A stretch of 64,000 bases of DNA from JAGVSR01 sp033765145 (GCA_033765145.1 JANRIH010000002.1:1-64000), one strand, 5' to 3'. Positions 1-6,634 are shown, numbered from the stretch's first letter. A program made the numbers and translations. The notes: generated from the sequence alone by a model not told the origin.

Positions 1-138
1 GATCGCCGTCTGCGTCCAGCCACGGTCCGCCGAAACCTTCGTCAAAGCAGCCGTCAACGTCGTCTTCCCGTGGTCAACGTGACCAATCGTGCCGACGTTG
101 CAGTGCGGCTTGTTGCGCTCGAATTTTGCCTTCGCCAT
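1..138 (-). CDS. tuf: Elongation factor Tu, N-terminal part (cut by window edge)
   Basis: EF-Tu is the GTPase that carries aminoacyl-tRNA to the ribosome in the cytoplasm. Only the first 46 codons lie in the window. They read MAKAKFERNKPHCNVGTIGH followed by VDHGKTT, which is the EF-Tu N-terminus with the G1 P-loop (GHVDHGKT). The start is the ATG at 138-136. The gene reads out of the window at position 1. A tRNA-Gly lies 178 bp upstream on the same strand, matching the familiar tRNA-tufB arrangement, so co-transcription with the tRNA is likely. Confidence 0.97.
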   Translation of the reverse strand, partial: MAKAKFERNKPHCNVGTIGHVDHGKTTLTAALTKVSADRGWTQTAI

Positions 139-218
139 GGGAGTGGTGCCTCGAAATGACTGTTGCGCGGCGCTGACCCGGGACCACACCAGCGGCCGGC
201 AGCACTCGGGGCGTTCGG

Positions 219-237
219 ATAGGGGGCTTTCCCCTAT
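219..237 (-). promoter_or_regulatory. Short hairpin in the tRNA-Gly to tuf leader
   Basis: A perfect 7-bp inverted repeat (ATAGGGG / CCCCTAT) with a 5-nt loop lies between tRNA-Gly and the tuf start. It has no U-tract on the minus strand, so it does not look like a terminator. It could be an RNA-processing or leader structure. The structure is visible in the sequence; the role is a guess. Confidence 0.3.
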
Positions 238-316
238 GTGGCAAGCGTCAAATCGCGACGGCCCGCCCCTCGGCTGAGGCACGGGCAGCGCGAAAAAGCT
301 CCATTTCCGGCAATCG

Positions 317-390
317 TGGAGCGGGTGATGGGAATCGAACCCACGTATTCAGCTTGGAAGGCTGCTGCTCTACCATTGAGCTACACCCGC
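317..390 (-). tRNA. tRNA-Gly (anticodon TCC)
   Basis: The minus strand folds as a full cloverleaf of 74 nt. The acceptor is GCGGGTG / CACCCGC, the D-arm is GCTC-AATGGTA-GAGC, the anticodon loop is CTTCCAA with TCC at 358-356, and the T-arm is GTGGG-TTCGATT-CCCAT. The discriminator is U and CCA is encoded. It reads GGA codons. It precedes tuf on the same strand. Confidence 0.97.
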
Positions 391-738
391 GCGCTGTACG
401 CCACGGACGGCTCTGATAGACGGTTCGACCTCCCCTGTGAAGGGGCCCGTTGAAGCCGCCCTGTGATCGGATCTGCCGAACATTATGCCCCCGAACATGA
501 CGCCGATCGTAAGCCTGCAGTGGTTGGACCGTAGCCGACTTTGCCAGGTAGTCGCCCGTGACCAAACGGCAAGGAGCGCGAGAAAAATTACTACACAGCC
601 CCGGGCGCTTACGGCACAAGGCCCCTACCGCACATCGAATTCTGAACTAAATTTCGAGAGCCTCGGGCGCCGCAATCGCGTGCGTTCCGGCATCCGACGG
701 ACCCACGGCCCCCTCAGACGGACACGCGGACGCCCCAC
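391..738. other. Intergenic region between tRNA-Gly and modB
   Basis: This holds the divergent promoters of the tRNA-Gly/tuf unit (minus) and modB (plus). I see one 5-bp inverted repeat (CCCCT-N4-AGGGG near 435-448) but no convincing ModE-type operator. No modA or other protein gene is recognisable; the short reading frames on both strands look like shadows. Confidence 0.5.
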
Positions 739-1431
739 ATGCTCGACTTGACCCCTGACGAATGGGAGGCTTTGGCGCTCAGCATCAAAGTCGCGTTCTG
801 GGCGACGGTCGCCAGTTTGCCGCTGGCCGTTCTCGTCTCTTATGCGCTCGCGCGCTGGCGATTTCCCGGCCGCAGCGCTCTCGACGCCCTCGTGCACCTG
901 CCGCTCGTGCTGCCGCCGGTCGTCACCGGCTATCTGCTCCTCCTGACGTTCGGGCGGCAGGGACCCGTCGGCCAATTCCTTGAAAGCTGGTTTGGTATCG
1001 TGGTCTCGTTCCGATGGACCGGGGCCGCACTGGCCGCCGCGATCATGAGTTTCCCACTGATGGTCCGGGCCATACGGCTGTCCATCGAGGCCGTCGATCG
1101 TCGCTACGAGCATGCCGGCGCGACGCTGGGTGCTAATCCGATCATGGTCTTTCTTCTGATCACGCTCCCCTTGGCCCTTCCCGGGCTTCTCGCAGGCAGC
1201 GTCCTCGGCTTCGCAAAGGCGCTCGGAGAATTCGGCGCCACGATCACGTTCGTCTCGGCCATTCCGGGCGAGACGCGCACGGTGCCCGCGACCATCTACG
1301 GCTATTTGCAGACACCGGGCGGAGAAGACGCCGCGTTGCGCCTGTCGATCATCGCGGTTGCGATATCCATGGCCGCGCTCCTGGCATCGGAGTTGATTTC
1401 CCGCCGCCTGCCCTCTCGTTCCGGAACCTGA
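739..1431 (+). CDS. modB: Molybdate ABC transporter permease ModB
   Basis: Inner-membrane permease of the molybdate (or tungstate) ABC importer. The 230 residues match the usual ModB length and show five to six hydrophobic segments from about residue 15 to 220. The binding-protein-dependent permease EAA loop, which contacts the ATPase, lies near residues 122-150 (DRRYEHAGATLGANPIMVF). The stop lies 2 bp before modC, so the two are co-translated. The periplasmic binding gene modA is absent from the window. The gene sits between tRNA-Gly/tuf and an AT-rich mobile block, which suggests modBC were inserted here as a unit. Confidence 0.92.
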   Translation: MLDLTPDEWEALALSIKVAFWATVASLPLAVLVSYALARWRFPGRSALDALVHLPLVLPPVVTGYLLLLTFGRQGPVGQFLESWFGIVVSFRWTGAALAAAIMSFPLMVRAIRLSIEAVDRRYEHAGATLGANPIMVFLLITLPLALPGLLAGSVLGFAKALGEFGATITFVSAIPGETRTVPATIYGYLQTPGGEDAALRLSIIAVAISMAALLASELISRRLPSRSGT

Positions 1432-1433
1432 CG

Positions 1434-2168
1434 ATGTTGCGCGTCGAAATCCATCACCGCTATGCCCCCGACACCGCGTTCGGTTCCGCGCCGCAAGGCG
1501 GCCGGGCGTTCGACCTCGAAATCTCATTTGAGGCCAAGGGGCCGGTCGTCGCTCTCTGCGGGCCGTCGGGAGCGGGCAAGACGAGTGTCGTCAATGCCAT
1601 TTCGGGCCTGTTGCGGCCCGCGTCGGCCCGCGTGACACTCGGCAATGAGACATTCGTCGATACCGCCGCGGGACGCTTCGTACCGCCGCACCGGCGCGGG
1701 ATCGGCTCCGTCTTCCAGGACGGCGCCCTCTTTCCCCATCTGTCTGTCCGCCAGAACCTGGCATTCGGAACGTGGTTCCGGACAGACGCCAAAGGCGCCA
1801 TGGGCTCAGCCGAGATGGCGCGGCTCCTCGGGATCGAGCATCTGCTCGACCAGCGCCCCGCGACGCTCTCGGGCGGAGAAAAACAGCGTGTCGCCATCGG
1901 CCGCGCGTTGATGGCGCGCCCGCGCCTCTTGCTGCTCGACGAGCCGATGGCCGCGCTCGACGCCGACCGCCGCCAGCGCATTCTGCCGGTCTTCGAGCGC
2001 GTGCGCGACGAGATGAAAGTGCCGATCGTCTACGTGAGCCACAACCTGGACGAGGTGGCCCGCCTCGCCAACGACATCGTGTGGCTGGAGGACGGCCGCG
2101 TCAGAGCGGTAGAGACCGGGATGACACACGTCGAACCCGACCGCCCTATTGCACCGAGGTTGCATTGA
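1434..2168 (+). CDS. modC: Molybdate ABC transporter ATP-binding protein ModC, short form
   Basis: Cytoplasmic ATPase partner of ModB. Of 244 residues, nearly all form the ABC domain: Walker A GPSGAGKTS near residue 43, Q-loop FQDGALFPH near 92, signature LSGGEKQR near 145, Walker B RLLLLDEP near 164 and a switch His in YVSHN near 203. Typical ModC is about 350 residues and ends in a TOBE/Mop molybdate-binding domain. Here the frame stops directly after the ABC domain, and base composition drops sharply just downstream. It may be a natural TOBE-less ModC or one trimmed by the neighbouring insertion. Confidence 0.88.
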   Translation: MLRVEIHHRYAPDTAFGSAPQGGRAFDLEISFEAKGPVVALCGPSGAGKTSVVNAISGLLRPASARVTLGNETFVDTAAGRFVPPHRRGIGSVFQDGALFPHLSVRQNLAFGTWFRTDAKGAMGSAEMARLLGIEHLLDQRPATLSGGEKQRVAIGRALMARPRLLLLDEPMAALDADRRQRILPVFERVRDEMKVPIVYVSHNLDEVARLANDIVWLEDGRVRAVETGMTHVEPDRPIAPRLH

Positions 2169-2434
2169 TCACGGCAGAACGAAATTCCGCCGATGCGACC
2201 ATCTGGCTCCCGAATGAAAATTCAATTCGACGAGGTTGTAAGTACGTATATTGTTAAAACTAGGTTCCAATTAGCGGGGAAGTACTCACGCGAAAGGTGG
2301 GGCCAAAAACTACAAAATCCGCAGGCAATTACGTAGCCTCCGCACGCGTCAGCTTGCCATATTACCTTTCAACATGTAGTCATTCGACTGCCCTAGATCC
2401 GTGGGGATTCTAGAATAGAGCCAATGGAGCCATC

Positions 2435-3031
2435 ATGGCCGAATTCCAGGAAGGCGATATCGAACGATTGAAGCTTCAGATAGAGTTGTGGAAAGAGGCA
2501 ATTTCGAGTTCCAAGCACTTTACCGAAATGGCCGTTCGAACACGGCAACTTGGACTGACCTTTGTTGTTGCAGCGTTCGCTTTGGCCATCACACTGCTTT
2601 CACAGTATCCCACAGCTCGTTTGCCACTTTTTTGGGGCAACTGGGGATACGACATTCACCTCGGCGGTCCAATAATAGCAGCATCTGCCATCGGGCTATT
2701 CGTGACGCGCCATCTTGACGTGAAGTTGTACCACCGGATGCTTAGAGGCAGCGTTGCATTCACAATGGAGCTTGAGGAGAAGTGCCTTAGATCACAAATC
2801 ATGCTCACGAGTATTGGGCTCGCGGAATCAATTTCAGAGTATAGCAGGTCAGACGAAACCAGAAGCAAACTCGGACGTGAGACAAAAATTACGACCGCTG
2901 AGCAAAAAATTCACCGATTCTACATGTGGTCTATATGTTTTATAATTGTGATAGGCATTTTACTTACTTGTGTCACAGCCAACGGCGTCGAAAGGCGCAC
3001 GATAATAAATCAACAGATCGAAATCAACTGA
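2435..3031 (+). CDS. Hypothetical 3-TM membrane protein in AT-rich DNA
   Basis: A 198-residue protein I cannot assign to a named family with confidence. It has a charged helical N-terminus (1-38), two adjacent membrane spans (about 40-57 and 75-93), a cytoplasmic charged helical stretch (95-165) and a third span near the C-terminus (168-186). The layout resembles small two-TM effectors such as SLATT-type proteins, but this is only a shape match. The ATG has a GGAG Shine-Dalgarno 7 nt upstream. Base composition and codon use (many AAA, ATA, AGA) differ strongly from the surrounding genes, a sign of transfer. The IS1595 element inserted exactly at its stop codon, leaving the protein intact. Confidence 0.7.
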   Translation: MAEFQEGDIERLKLQIELWKEAISSSKHFTEMAVRTRQLGLTFVVAAFALAITLLSQYPTARLPLFWGNWGYDIHLGGPIIAASAIGLFVTRHLDVKLYHRMLRGSVAFTMELEEKCLRSQIMLTSIGLAESISEYSRSDETRSKLGRETKITTAEQKIHRFYMWSICFIIVIGILLTCVTANGVERRTIINQQIEIN

Positions 3032-3033
3032 CC
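3026..3033. repeat. Target-site duplication, left copy (AACTGACC)
   Basis: The 8-bp AACTGACC directly abuts the left inverted repeat and recurs exactly at 5164-5171. An 8-bp duplication is characteristic of IS1595-family transposition. The copy contains the TGA stop codon of the upstream gene. Confidence 0.93.
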
Positions 3034-3057
3034 GGGAACTGTATACTTGACATACCG
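3034..3057 (+). repeat. Left terminal inverted repeat of the IS1595-type element
   Basis: This begins GGGAACTGTATAC and continues TTGACATACCG. It matches the reverse complement of 5140-5163 at 21 of 24 positions, with mismatches at the 6th, 14th and 19th bases. Confidence 0.92.
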
Positions 3058-3103
3058 CGTACTCTGACTTACATATCGATCAAGCAATCAACGGGGCATT
3101 CCC

Positions 3104-4030
3104 ATGATCGACCTGACCAATCCCATTTTCCACGATGCCGAGAAGGCTCGCGAATATCTCGAAGGCCAGCGCTGGCCTGAAGGCCCGGTGTGCCCGCATT
3201 GCGGCGCCAAGCATCAAGCGACCAAACTCGAGGGCAAGAGCACGCGCCCCGGCCTCTACAAGTGCAAGGCTTGCGAGCAACCCTACACCGTCACCGTCGG
3301 CACGGTGTATGAGCGCTCGAAAGTCCCGCTCAACAAGTGGCTTCTGGCGACGTTCCTGATGACCGGATCGAAGAAAGGCATCAGCGCGCATCAGATCCAT
3401 CGTCAGTTGGGCGTGACCTACAAGACCGCATGGTTCATGTGCCAGCGCATTCGCGAAGCGATGACCCCAGCCCCAAGGACGCAGGGCCCAATTGGCGGCG
3501 CTGGCAAGACGATCGAGGCTGACGAGACGTTCGTCGGCGGCAAGGCGAAGAACGTCCACAAGGGCAAGCCGATCCCGCCGAAGCGGCCCGTGGTGGCGCT
3601 AGTCGAACGCGGCGGCGAACTTCGCGCGAAGCACGTCGCCGACGTGACGGCGAAGACTTTGCGCGGCGTACTGGTCACTCAGGCGAGCCGCAAGAGCTAC
3701 CTGAAAACCGACGACAGCCTCGCCTACTATTGGCTTGGCCGCGAGTTTCGCTCACACGAGAGCGTCAACCACTCGAAGGGCGAATACGTCTCAAAGGACG
3801 GCAAGAGCCACGTCAACACAGCCGAGAGCTTCTTCGCGATCTTGAAGCGCCAGATGTACGGCACCCATCACGCGGTCAGCGAACAGCACTTGCAGCGCTA
3901 CGTTTCAGAGGCGGCGTTCAAGTGGAACCACCGATCGGCGCTCCGCATCTTCGATGCCGAGCGGGCCAACGAAGCCTTGAAGGGCATCGGCGGAAAGCGG
4001 CTCACGTACAGGCCAGTTGGTGAAACCTAA
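3104..4030 (+). CDS. IS1595-family transposase (ISXO2-like)
   Basis: This enzyme moves the element by DDE chemistry. The 308 residues start with a zinc ribbon: CPHCG near residue 26 and CKACE near residue 50. A helix-turn-helix-like part follows near 85-115 (GISAHQIHRQLGVTYKTAW). The catalytic core has D in IEADETFVGG near 142 and D in LKTDDSLAYY near 206, then the N/K region HVNTAESFFAILKRQ near 240-256, characteristic of the family. Length fits the family and no frameshift is seen. It reads inward from the left inverted repeat, 47 bp from the repeat. Confidence 0.95.
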   Translation: MIDLTNPIFHDAEKAREYLEGQRWPEGPVCPHCGAKHQATKLEGKSTRPGLYKCKACEQPYTVTVGTVYERSKVPLNKWLLATFLMTGSKKGISAHQIHRQLGVTYKTAWFMCQRIREAMTPAPRTQGPIGGAGKTIEADETFVGGKAKNVHKGKPIPPKRPVVALVERGGELRAKHVADVTAKTLRGVLVTQASRKSYLKTDDSLAYYWLGREFRSHESVNHSKGEYVSKDGKSHVNTAESFFAILKRQMYGTHHAVSEQHLQRYVSEAAFKWNHRSALRIFDAERANEALKGIGGKRLTYRPVGET

Positions 4031-4075
4031 GACGTTGCGACATAAGGCGCGCAGACTCTTGCTCTGGCGACAGAA

Positions 4076-4321
4076 TCAGCGGCGCCAGCGGTCGAATCGA
4101 GATACGAGATAGGTTGCGGCGTTTCGCACCCATACGGAGATTATTCCGATGGGAACCATCACCGCTGGCGACTGCGCAACGGCGACGCCGTCATACGTTG
4201 CGTACGCCAGCTTGCCTATGCGAGCCCGCGCGTCGTCCGCGTCAGTAGCCTTGATTGCGAGTATCCACTCGCCGCCCTTGTGGCGGTAGGTGAACAGGTG
4301 CGTTGCGTACTGTTTTTCCAT
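4076..4321 (-). CDS. Small passenger protein of the IS element (unknown function)
   Basis: An 81-residue protein starting at the ATG 4321-4319 (MEKQYATHLFTYRHKGGEW). It has an N-terminal alpha/beta stretch rich in charged residues (THLFTYRHKGGEWILAIKATDADDARARI) and a hydrophobic segment near 50-64. I do not recognise a named family, although similar short proteins next to mobile genes seem familiar. It is divergent from the DUF1508-like gene, with only 23 bp between the two start codons, so the two share a regulatory gap. It lies inside the element ends and therefore moves with it. Confidence 0.6.
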   Translation of the reverse strand: MEKQYATHLFTYRHKGGEWILAIKATDADDARARIGKLAYATYDGVAVAQSPAVMVPIGIISVWVRNAATYLVSRFDRWRR

Positions 4322-4344
4322 CTCAAAGCTCGAAAGGAGCAACC

Positions 4345-4515
4345 ATGACGTTTTGGAAGTACAGAGATACAAACAACCAATGGCGTTGGTATCTGGCAGC
4401 TGCCAATGGGTACAAGATCGCCAACTCGGGTGAGGGCTATTTCAACGAAGCCGACTGCGACGCCGCAATCGATCTCGTGAAATTAGCTTGGAATGCGCCG
4501 GTTAAGAACCGCTAA
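4345..4515 (+). CDS. DUF1508/YegP-like small protein, IS passenger
   Basis: A 56-residue protein too short to be prominent among the reading frames. The ATG at 4345 has a strong GGAG at 4336-4339. The sequence MTFWKYRDTNNQWRWYLAAANGYKIANSGEGY follows the DUF1508 (UPF0339, YegP) pattern of an aromatic strand, W-x-W-x-L, A-N-G, and S-x-E-G-Y, followed by a helix ending VKLAW. The biochemical role of this family is not established. Its place between the transposase and the right end makes it a passenger of the element. Confidence 0.72.
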   Translation: MTFWKYRDTNNQWRWYLAAANGYKIANSGEGYFNEADCDAAIDLVKLAWNAPVKNR

Positions 4516-4547
4516 AGACCGGAAGAACTCGAAGCCCCGCTACCACG

Positions 4548-4757
4548 CTAAGACTTCGAGCCCTTCCCAGAAGCTGGGGCGTTCCGCTTGCGCGGTGCGC
4601 CCTTCTTCATTTCGACATGCGCCTTCGGTGGCGCTTCGAGCATCCTGCGAACGGTCTCGACAAACACCCGATCCGACGCCGGCTCGCCTGCGTCTGTTGC
4701 CTCTTTGACCCTTCTCGCCACGCTCGAATCGATCCAGCTTTGGCACTCGCTGCTCAC
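4548..4757 (-). CDS. Possible small basic protein, IS passenger
   Basis: A 69-residue reading frame from GTG at 4757. The middle (VARRVKEATDAGEPASDRVFVETVRRMLEA) looks like one or two amphipathic helices and the tail is lysine-rich. Third codon positions favour G or C, which suggests coding. The reading frame extends further upstream, but that part is the shadow of the tRNA-like sequence. A GTG start without a well-spaced Shine-Dalgarno lowers confidence. A short DNA-binding or antitoxin-like protein is conceivable but not shown. Confidence 0.35.
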   Translation of the reverse strand: MSSECQSWIDSSVARRVKEATDAGEPASDRVFVETVRRMLEAPPKAHVEMKKGAPRKRNAPASGKGSKS

Positions 4758-4788
4758 AAGTGCCCGTTGCGTCCTGTTCACGAGAAGT

Positions 4789-4860
4789 GGGGCCGGCTGG
4801 TGCGCGTAACGGCCTCTGGAACCTGAGCGCGTGGGTTCGATTCCCACCGGCTCCACACCA
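4789..4860 (+). ncRNA. tRNA-like fold or tRNA remnant inside the IS element
   Basis: The 3' half is a perfect tRNA T-arm (GTGGG-TTCGATT-CCCAC at 4831-4847). It is followed by a 7-nt acceptor strand CGGCTCC, A and, two bases later, CCA at 4858-4860. A matching 5' acceptor strand GGGGCCG (one G-U pair) begins at 4789. Between them there is no standard D-arm or anticodon arm; instead GCGC at 4802-4805 can pair with GCGC at 4827-4830. It is too short and irregular for a working tRNA. It may be a decayed tRNA captured by the element or a tRNA mimic. Confidence 0.4.
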
Positions 4861-5139
4861 CGTGAACCTGAGTTGTTGCAGATCAGACCATAATGGTCCA
4901 GCGCAGGCTCGAAGCTGCTGCGAGTCTGGTTAAACAGACGTTAACCGGCGGATCGGTCTTCATGGCGCGCTTTCCCTCGTCTGACCGGGACTTCGGACAT
5001 TCCCGGCTCTTTATGTCTTGAGTCGCAGACTATGCGATTCGACGCCTAATAGGCGCACTGGACAGGCCTACTAGGTCATTTTGCCCTAAGCATTCCGCGC
5101 TGCGTTGAACGACTGCAACACAACACGCGGACTAGCGGC

Positions 5140-5163
5140 CGGTACGTCACGTATACACTTCCC
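5140..5163 (-). repeat. Right terminal inverted repeat of the IS1595-type element
   Basis: Read on the minus strand it begins GGGAAGTGTATACGTGACGT, pairing with the left repeat at 3034-3057 with three mismatches. It is immediately followed by the second AACTGACC. Confidence 0.92.
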
Positions 5164-5171
5164 AACTGACC
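5164..5171. repeat. Target-site duplication, right copy (AACTGACC)
   Basis: Identical to 3026-3033. Removing 3034-5171 would restore the pre-insertion sequence, joining the AT-rich membrane-protein gene to the region before tRNA-Tyr. Confidence 0.93.
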
Positions 5172-5253
5172 CCGCATAGACCCTATTGAAAAACTATCCT
5201 TGGACCAAGTAGCCACAAGGCAAGGTGGTCGGGTCGCAAACCGGAATGTGATT

Positions 5254-5338
5254 TGGTGGAAGGGGCTGGATTCGAACCAGCGTAGGCGAAGCCAACGGAT
5301 TTACAGTCCGTCCCCTTTAGCCACTCGGGCACCCTTCC
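5254..5338 (-). tRNA. tRNA-Tyr (anticodon GTA)
   Basis: This is 85 nt on the minus strand, with a class II cloverleaf. The acceptor is GGAAGGG / CCCTTCC with discriminator A and encoded CCA. The D-arm begins TGCCCGAGTGG. The anticodon stem-loop is CGGACTGTAAATCCG with GTA at 5304-5302, a long variable arm follows, and the T-arm is GCTGG-TTCGAAT-CCAGC. In relatives tRNA-Tyr, tRNA-Gly and tuf are often close together; here about 4.9 kb of foreign DNA separates tRNA-Tyr from tRNA-Gly. Confidence 0.97.
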
Positions 5339-5384
5339 ACGCCCCACCCGCTCGAGAGAAAAAACTCAAGCATTTCAATGGGAA

Positions 5385-5413
5385 CCGCCCCGACGAACTG
5401 ATCGCCGGGGCGG
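5385..5413 (-). promoter_or_regulatory. GC-rich inverted repeat upstream of tRNA-Tyr and rlmB
   Basis: A perfect 8-bp inverted repeat (CCGCCCCG / CGGGGCGG) with a 13-nt loop sits in the 232-bp gap between the divergent tRNA-Tyr and rlmB. It could be an operator or a leader hairpin. No function can be assigned from sequence alone. Confidence 0.3.
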
Positions 5414-5570
5414 GAGAATGCTTATCCATGCGCACTTCTCGGCTGTCAATTGGAAAAGAAGGGGCGGGCCATGCTAAGCCGTCGCCCTTTCCGGCTTCTA
5501 CCGGGTTGTCCAACATCCGCCGGATGTCTCCTTTGCAAAGCCCACCCGCAAACCCCGAGCCCGTCACGCC

Positions 5571-6425
5571 ATGAAGCCCCCGAGGTCCCCGCGACCGTCC
5601 CGCCCCGAGAAATCACGCCCCTTCAAAGGCGGCTGGCAGAAGCGACCGCGTACCTGGAGCCGAGCTGCCAAGGACCCCGCGCCGCCCGCCACGGACGACG
5701 ACATCATCCGCCTCTTCGGTGTCCATCCGGTCGAAGCGGCACTCGCCAACCCCAAACGCAAGATCAAGAAACTTTTCGCAACCGACAACGCCGCGCGACG
5801 CCTCGCCGACGCTATCGCGCAGCGTCACGTCACGCCGGAGCCGTGCTCGCCGCGCGACCTCGATCGGATCCTCGGCGCGGATGCCGTTCATCAGGGTCTG
5901 ATGCTCGAGGCCGAACCGCTGCCCGAGCCCGATCTCCAAGACTTGGCCGTTAGTGCGGCGACAGCGGGCCCCCTGATCGTGCTCGACCAGGTGACCGATC
6001 CCCACAACGTCGGCGCGATCCTCCGCTCCGCCGCGGCATTCGGCTCGGCAGGCATCGTCATGACCAGGCGGCACAGCGCGCCGCTGAACGGCACGCTCGC
6101 AAAATCAGCCTCCGGCGCACTCGAACTCGTGCCGATCGCATTGGTCCAGAACCTCGCGCGCGCCCTCGAGGAACTGCGCGAACATGGCGTGCGCCTATTG
6201 GGCCTCGACGGCGCCGCGACGATCGCGATCGAGGATGAGAACCTTGCCGGCCCTGTGGCACTCGTCCTCGGTGCGGAGGGCAAGGGTCTCCGACAGCTGA
6301 CAGCCGAAACCTGCGACGCGCGCGTCCGCATCACGACCGCCGACACCCTGCGCAGTCTCAACGTGTCGAATGCCGCAGCGGTCTCACTTCACGCCTCACT
6401 TCTGGCCCGAAATCGTAAGGCGTGA
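5571..6425 (+). CDS. rlmB: 23S rRNA (guanosine-2'-O-)-methyltransferase RlmB (SpoU/TrmH family)
   Basis: A SAM-dependent enzyme that 2'-O-methylates a guanosine of 23S rRNA (G2251 in E. coli). The 284 residues have a basic, proline-rich N-terminal extension (1-40), the substrate-binding SpoU subdomain (about 45-115) and the knotted SPOUT core. SPOUT motif 1 is DQVTDPHNVGAILRSAAAFG near 140-160, motif 2 is LVLGAEGKGLR near 222-234 and motif 3 is LRSLNVSNAAAVSLH near 258-273. All the usual catalytic Asn, Arg, Glu and Ser/Asn positions are present. It is divergent from tRNA-Tyr, the standard chromosomal neighbour in Rhizobiales. Confidence 0.95.
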   Translation: MKPPRSPRPSRPEKSRPFKGGWQKRPRTWSRAAKDPAPPATDDDIIRLFGVHPVEAALANPKRKIKKLFATDNAARRLADAIAQRHVTPEPCSPRDLDRILGADAVHQGLMLEAEPLPEPDLQDLAVSAATAGPLIVLDQVTDPHNVGAILRSAAAFGSAGIVMTRRHSAPLNGTLAKSASGALELVPIALVQNLARALEELREHGVRLLGLDGAATIAIEDENLAGPVALVLGAEGKGLRQLTAETCDARVRITTADTLRSLNVSNAAAVSLHASLLARNRKA

Positions 6426-6498
6426 GGGTCGGCAGCTGCGCGCATCCTAACACAAACTGGGTTCCCGGACGGCGCGAGAGCGGCGATCAATCAGATGT

Positions 6499-6526
6499 CG
6501 TCATCCTGGCGAAAGCCAGGATGACG
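6499..6526. repeat. REP-like palindrome with GAAA loop
   Basis: A perfect 12-bp inverted repeat (CGTCATCCTGGC / GCCAGGATGACG) closed by GAAA. Palindromes of this exact style are common interspersed elements in alphaproteobacteria. It lies between rlmB (plus) and the outer-membrane protein gene (minus), which converge, so it can also act as a transcription barrier. Confidence 0.8.
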
Positions 6527-6540
6527 GAGAAAAATTGAAC

Positions 6541-6571
6541 CCCCGGACTTGCGCTTCCGCGCAATCCGGGG
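6541..6571. repeat. Second REP-like palindrome, possible terminator
   Basis: Arms CCCCGGA / TCCGGGG and inner arms GCGC / GCGC around TTCC, with a bulged TT/AA. Read on the minus strand the hairpin is followed by TTCAATTTTTC, so it is a plausible Rho-independent terminator for the minus-strand outer-membrane protein gene. It sits 14 bp from the first palindrome, forming a REP pair. Confidence 0.65.
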
Positions 6572-6634
6572 ACAATTCCAACTCATGAGGTAAAGCGACG
6601 GTGCGACCGCCATCGAGCCCGGCAACGGCTGCGT

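Larger units (their letters stand above)
3034..5163 (+). mobile_element. IS1595-family insertion element with passenger genes, about 2.13 kb
   Basis: The boundaries are defined by inverted repeats at 3034-3057 (GGGAACTGTATACTTGACAT...) and 5140-5163, matching at 21 of 24 positions, flanked by a perfect 8-bp direct repeat. Inside are a DDE-type transposase (3104-4030), two divergent small genes (4076-4321 and 4345-4515), a possible third small gene (4548-4757) and a tRNA-like fold (4789-4860). The intact transposase, well-matched ends and exact duplication point to recent, possibly still active, insertion. Most IS1595 elements are about 1 kb, so this is a passenger-bearing form. Confidence 0.93.

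Noticed and set aside
238..453. Short frame containing MGIEPTYSAWKA and similar frame near 4856 with MEPVGIEPT
   Set aside because: These texts arise from reading tRNA T-arm and anticodon sequence in the wrong strand; they are a well-known annotation artefact.
625..1527. A 300-residue open frame antisense to modB
   Set aside because: It is rich in Arg, Gly, Asp and Glu with no family motif, and modB on the other strand is a clear match to its family. GC-rich DNA often leaves such antisense frames open.
4741..4758. TTTGGCACTCGCTGCTC as a sigma-54 promoter
   Set aside because: The GG to GC distance is not 12 and the -12 element lacks TTGC.
4789..5139. Two-piece (permuted) tmRNA gene
   Set aside because: The T-arm and CCA-like end fit an acceptor piece, but no coding piece with a tag peptide ending in Ala-Ala and no second GGGGC start is found downstream.
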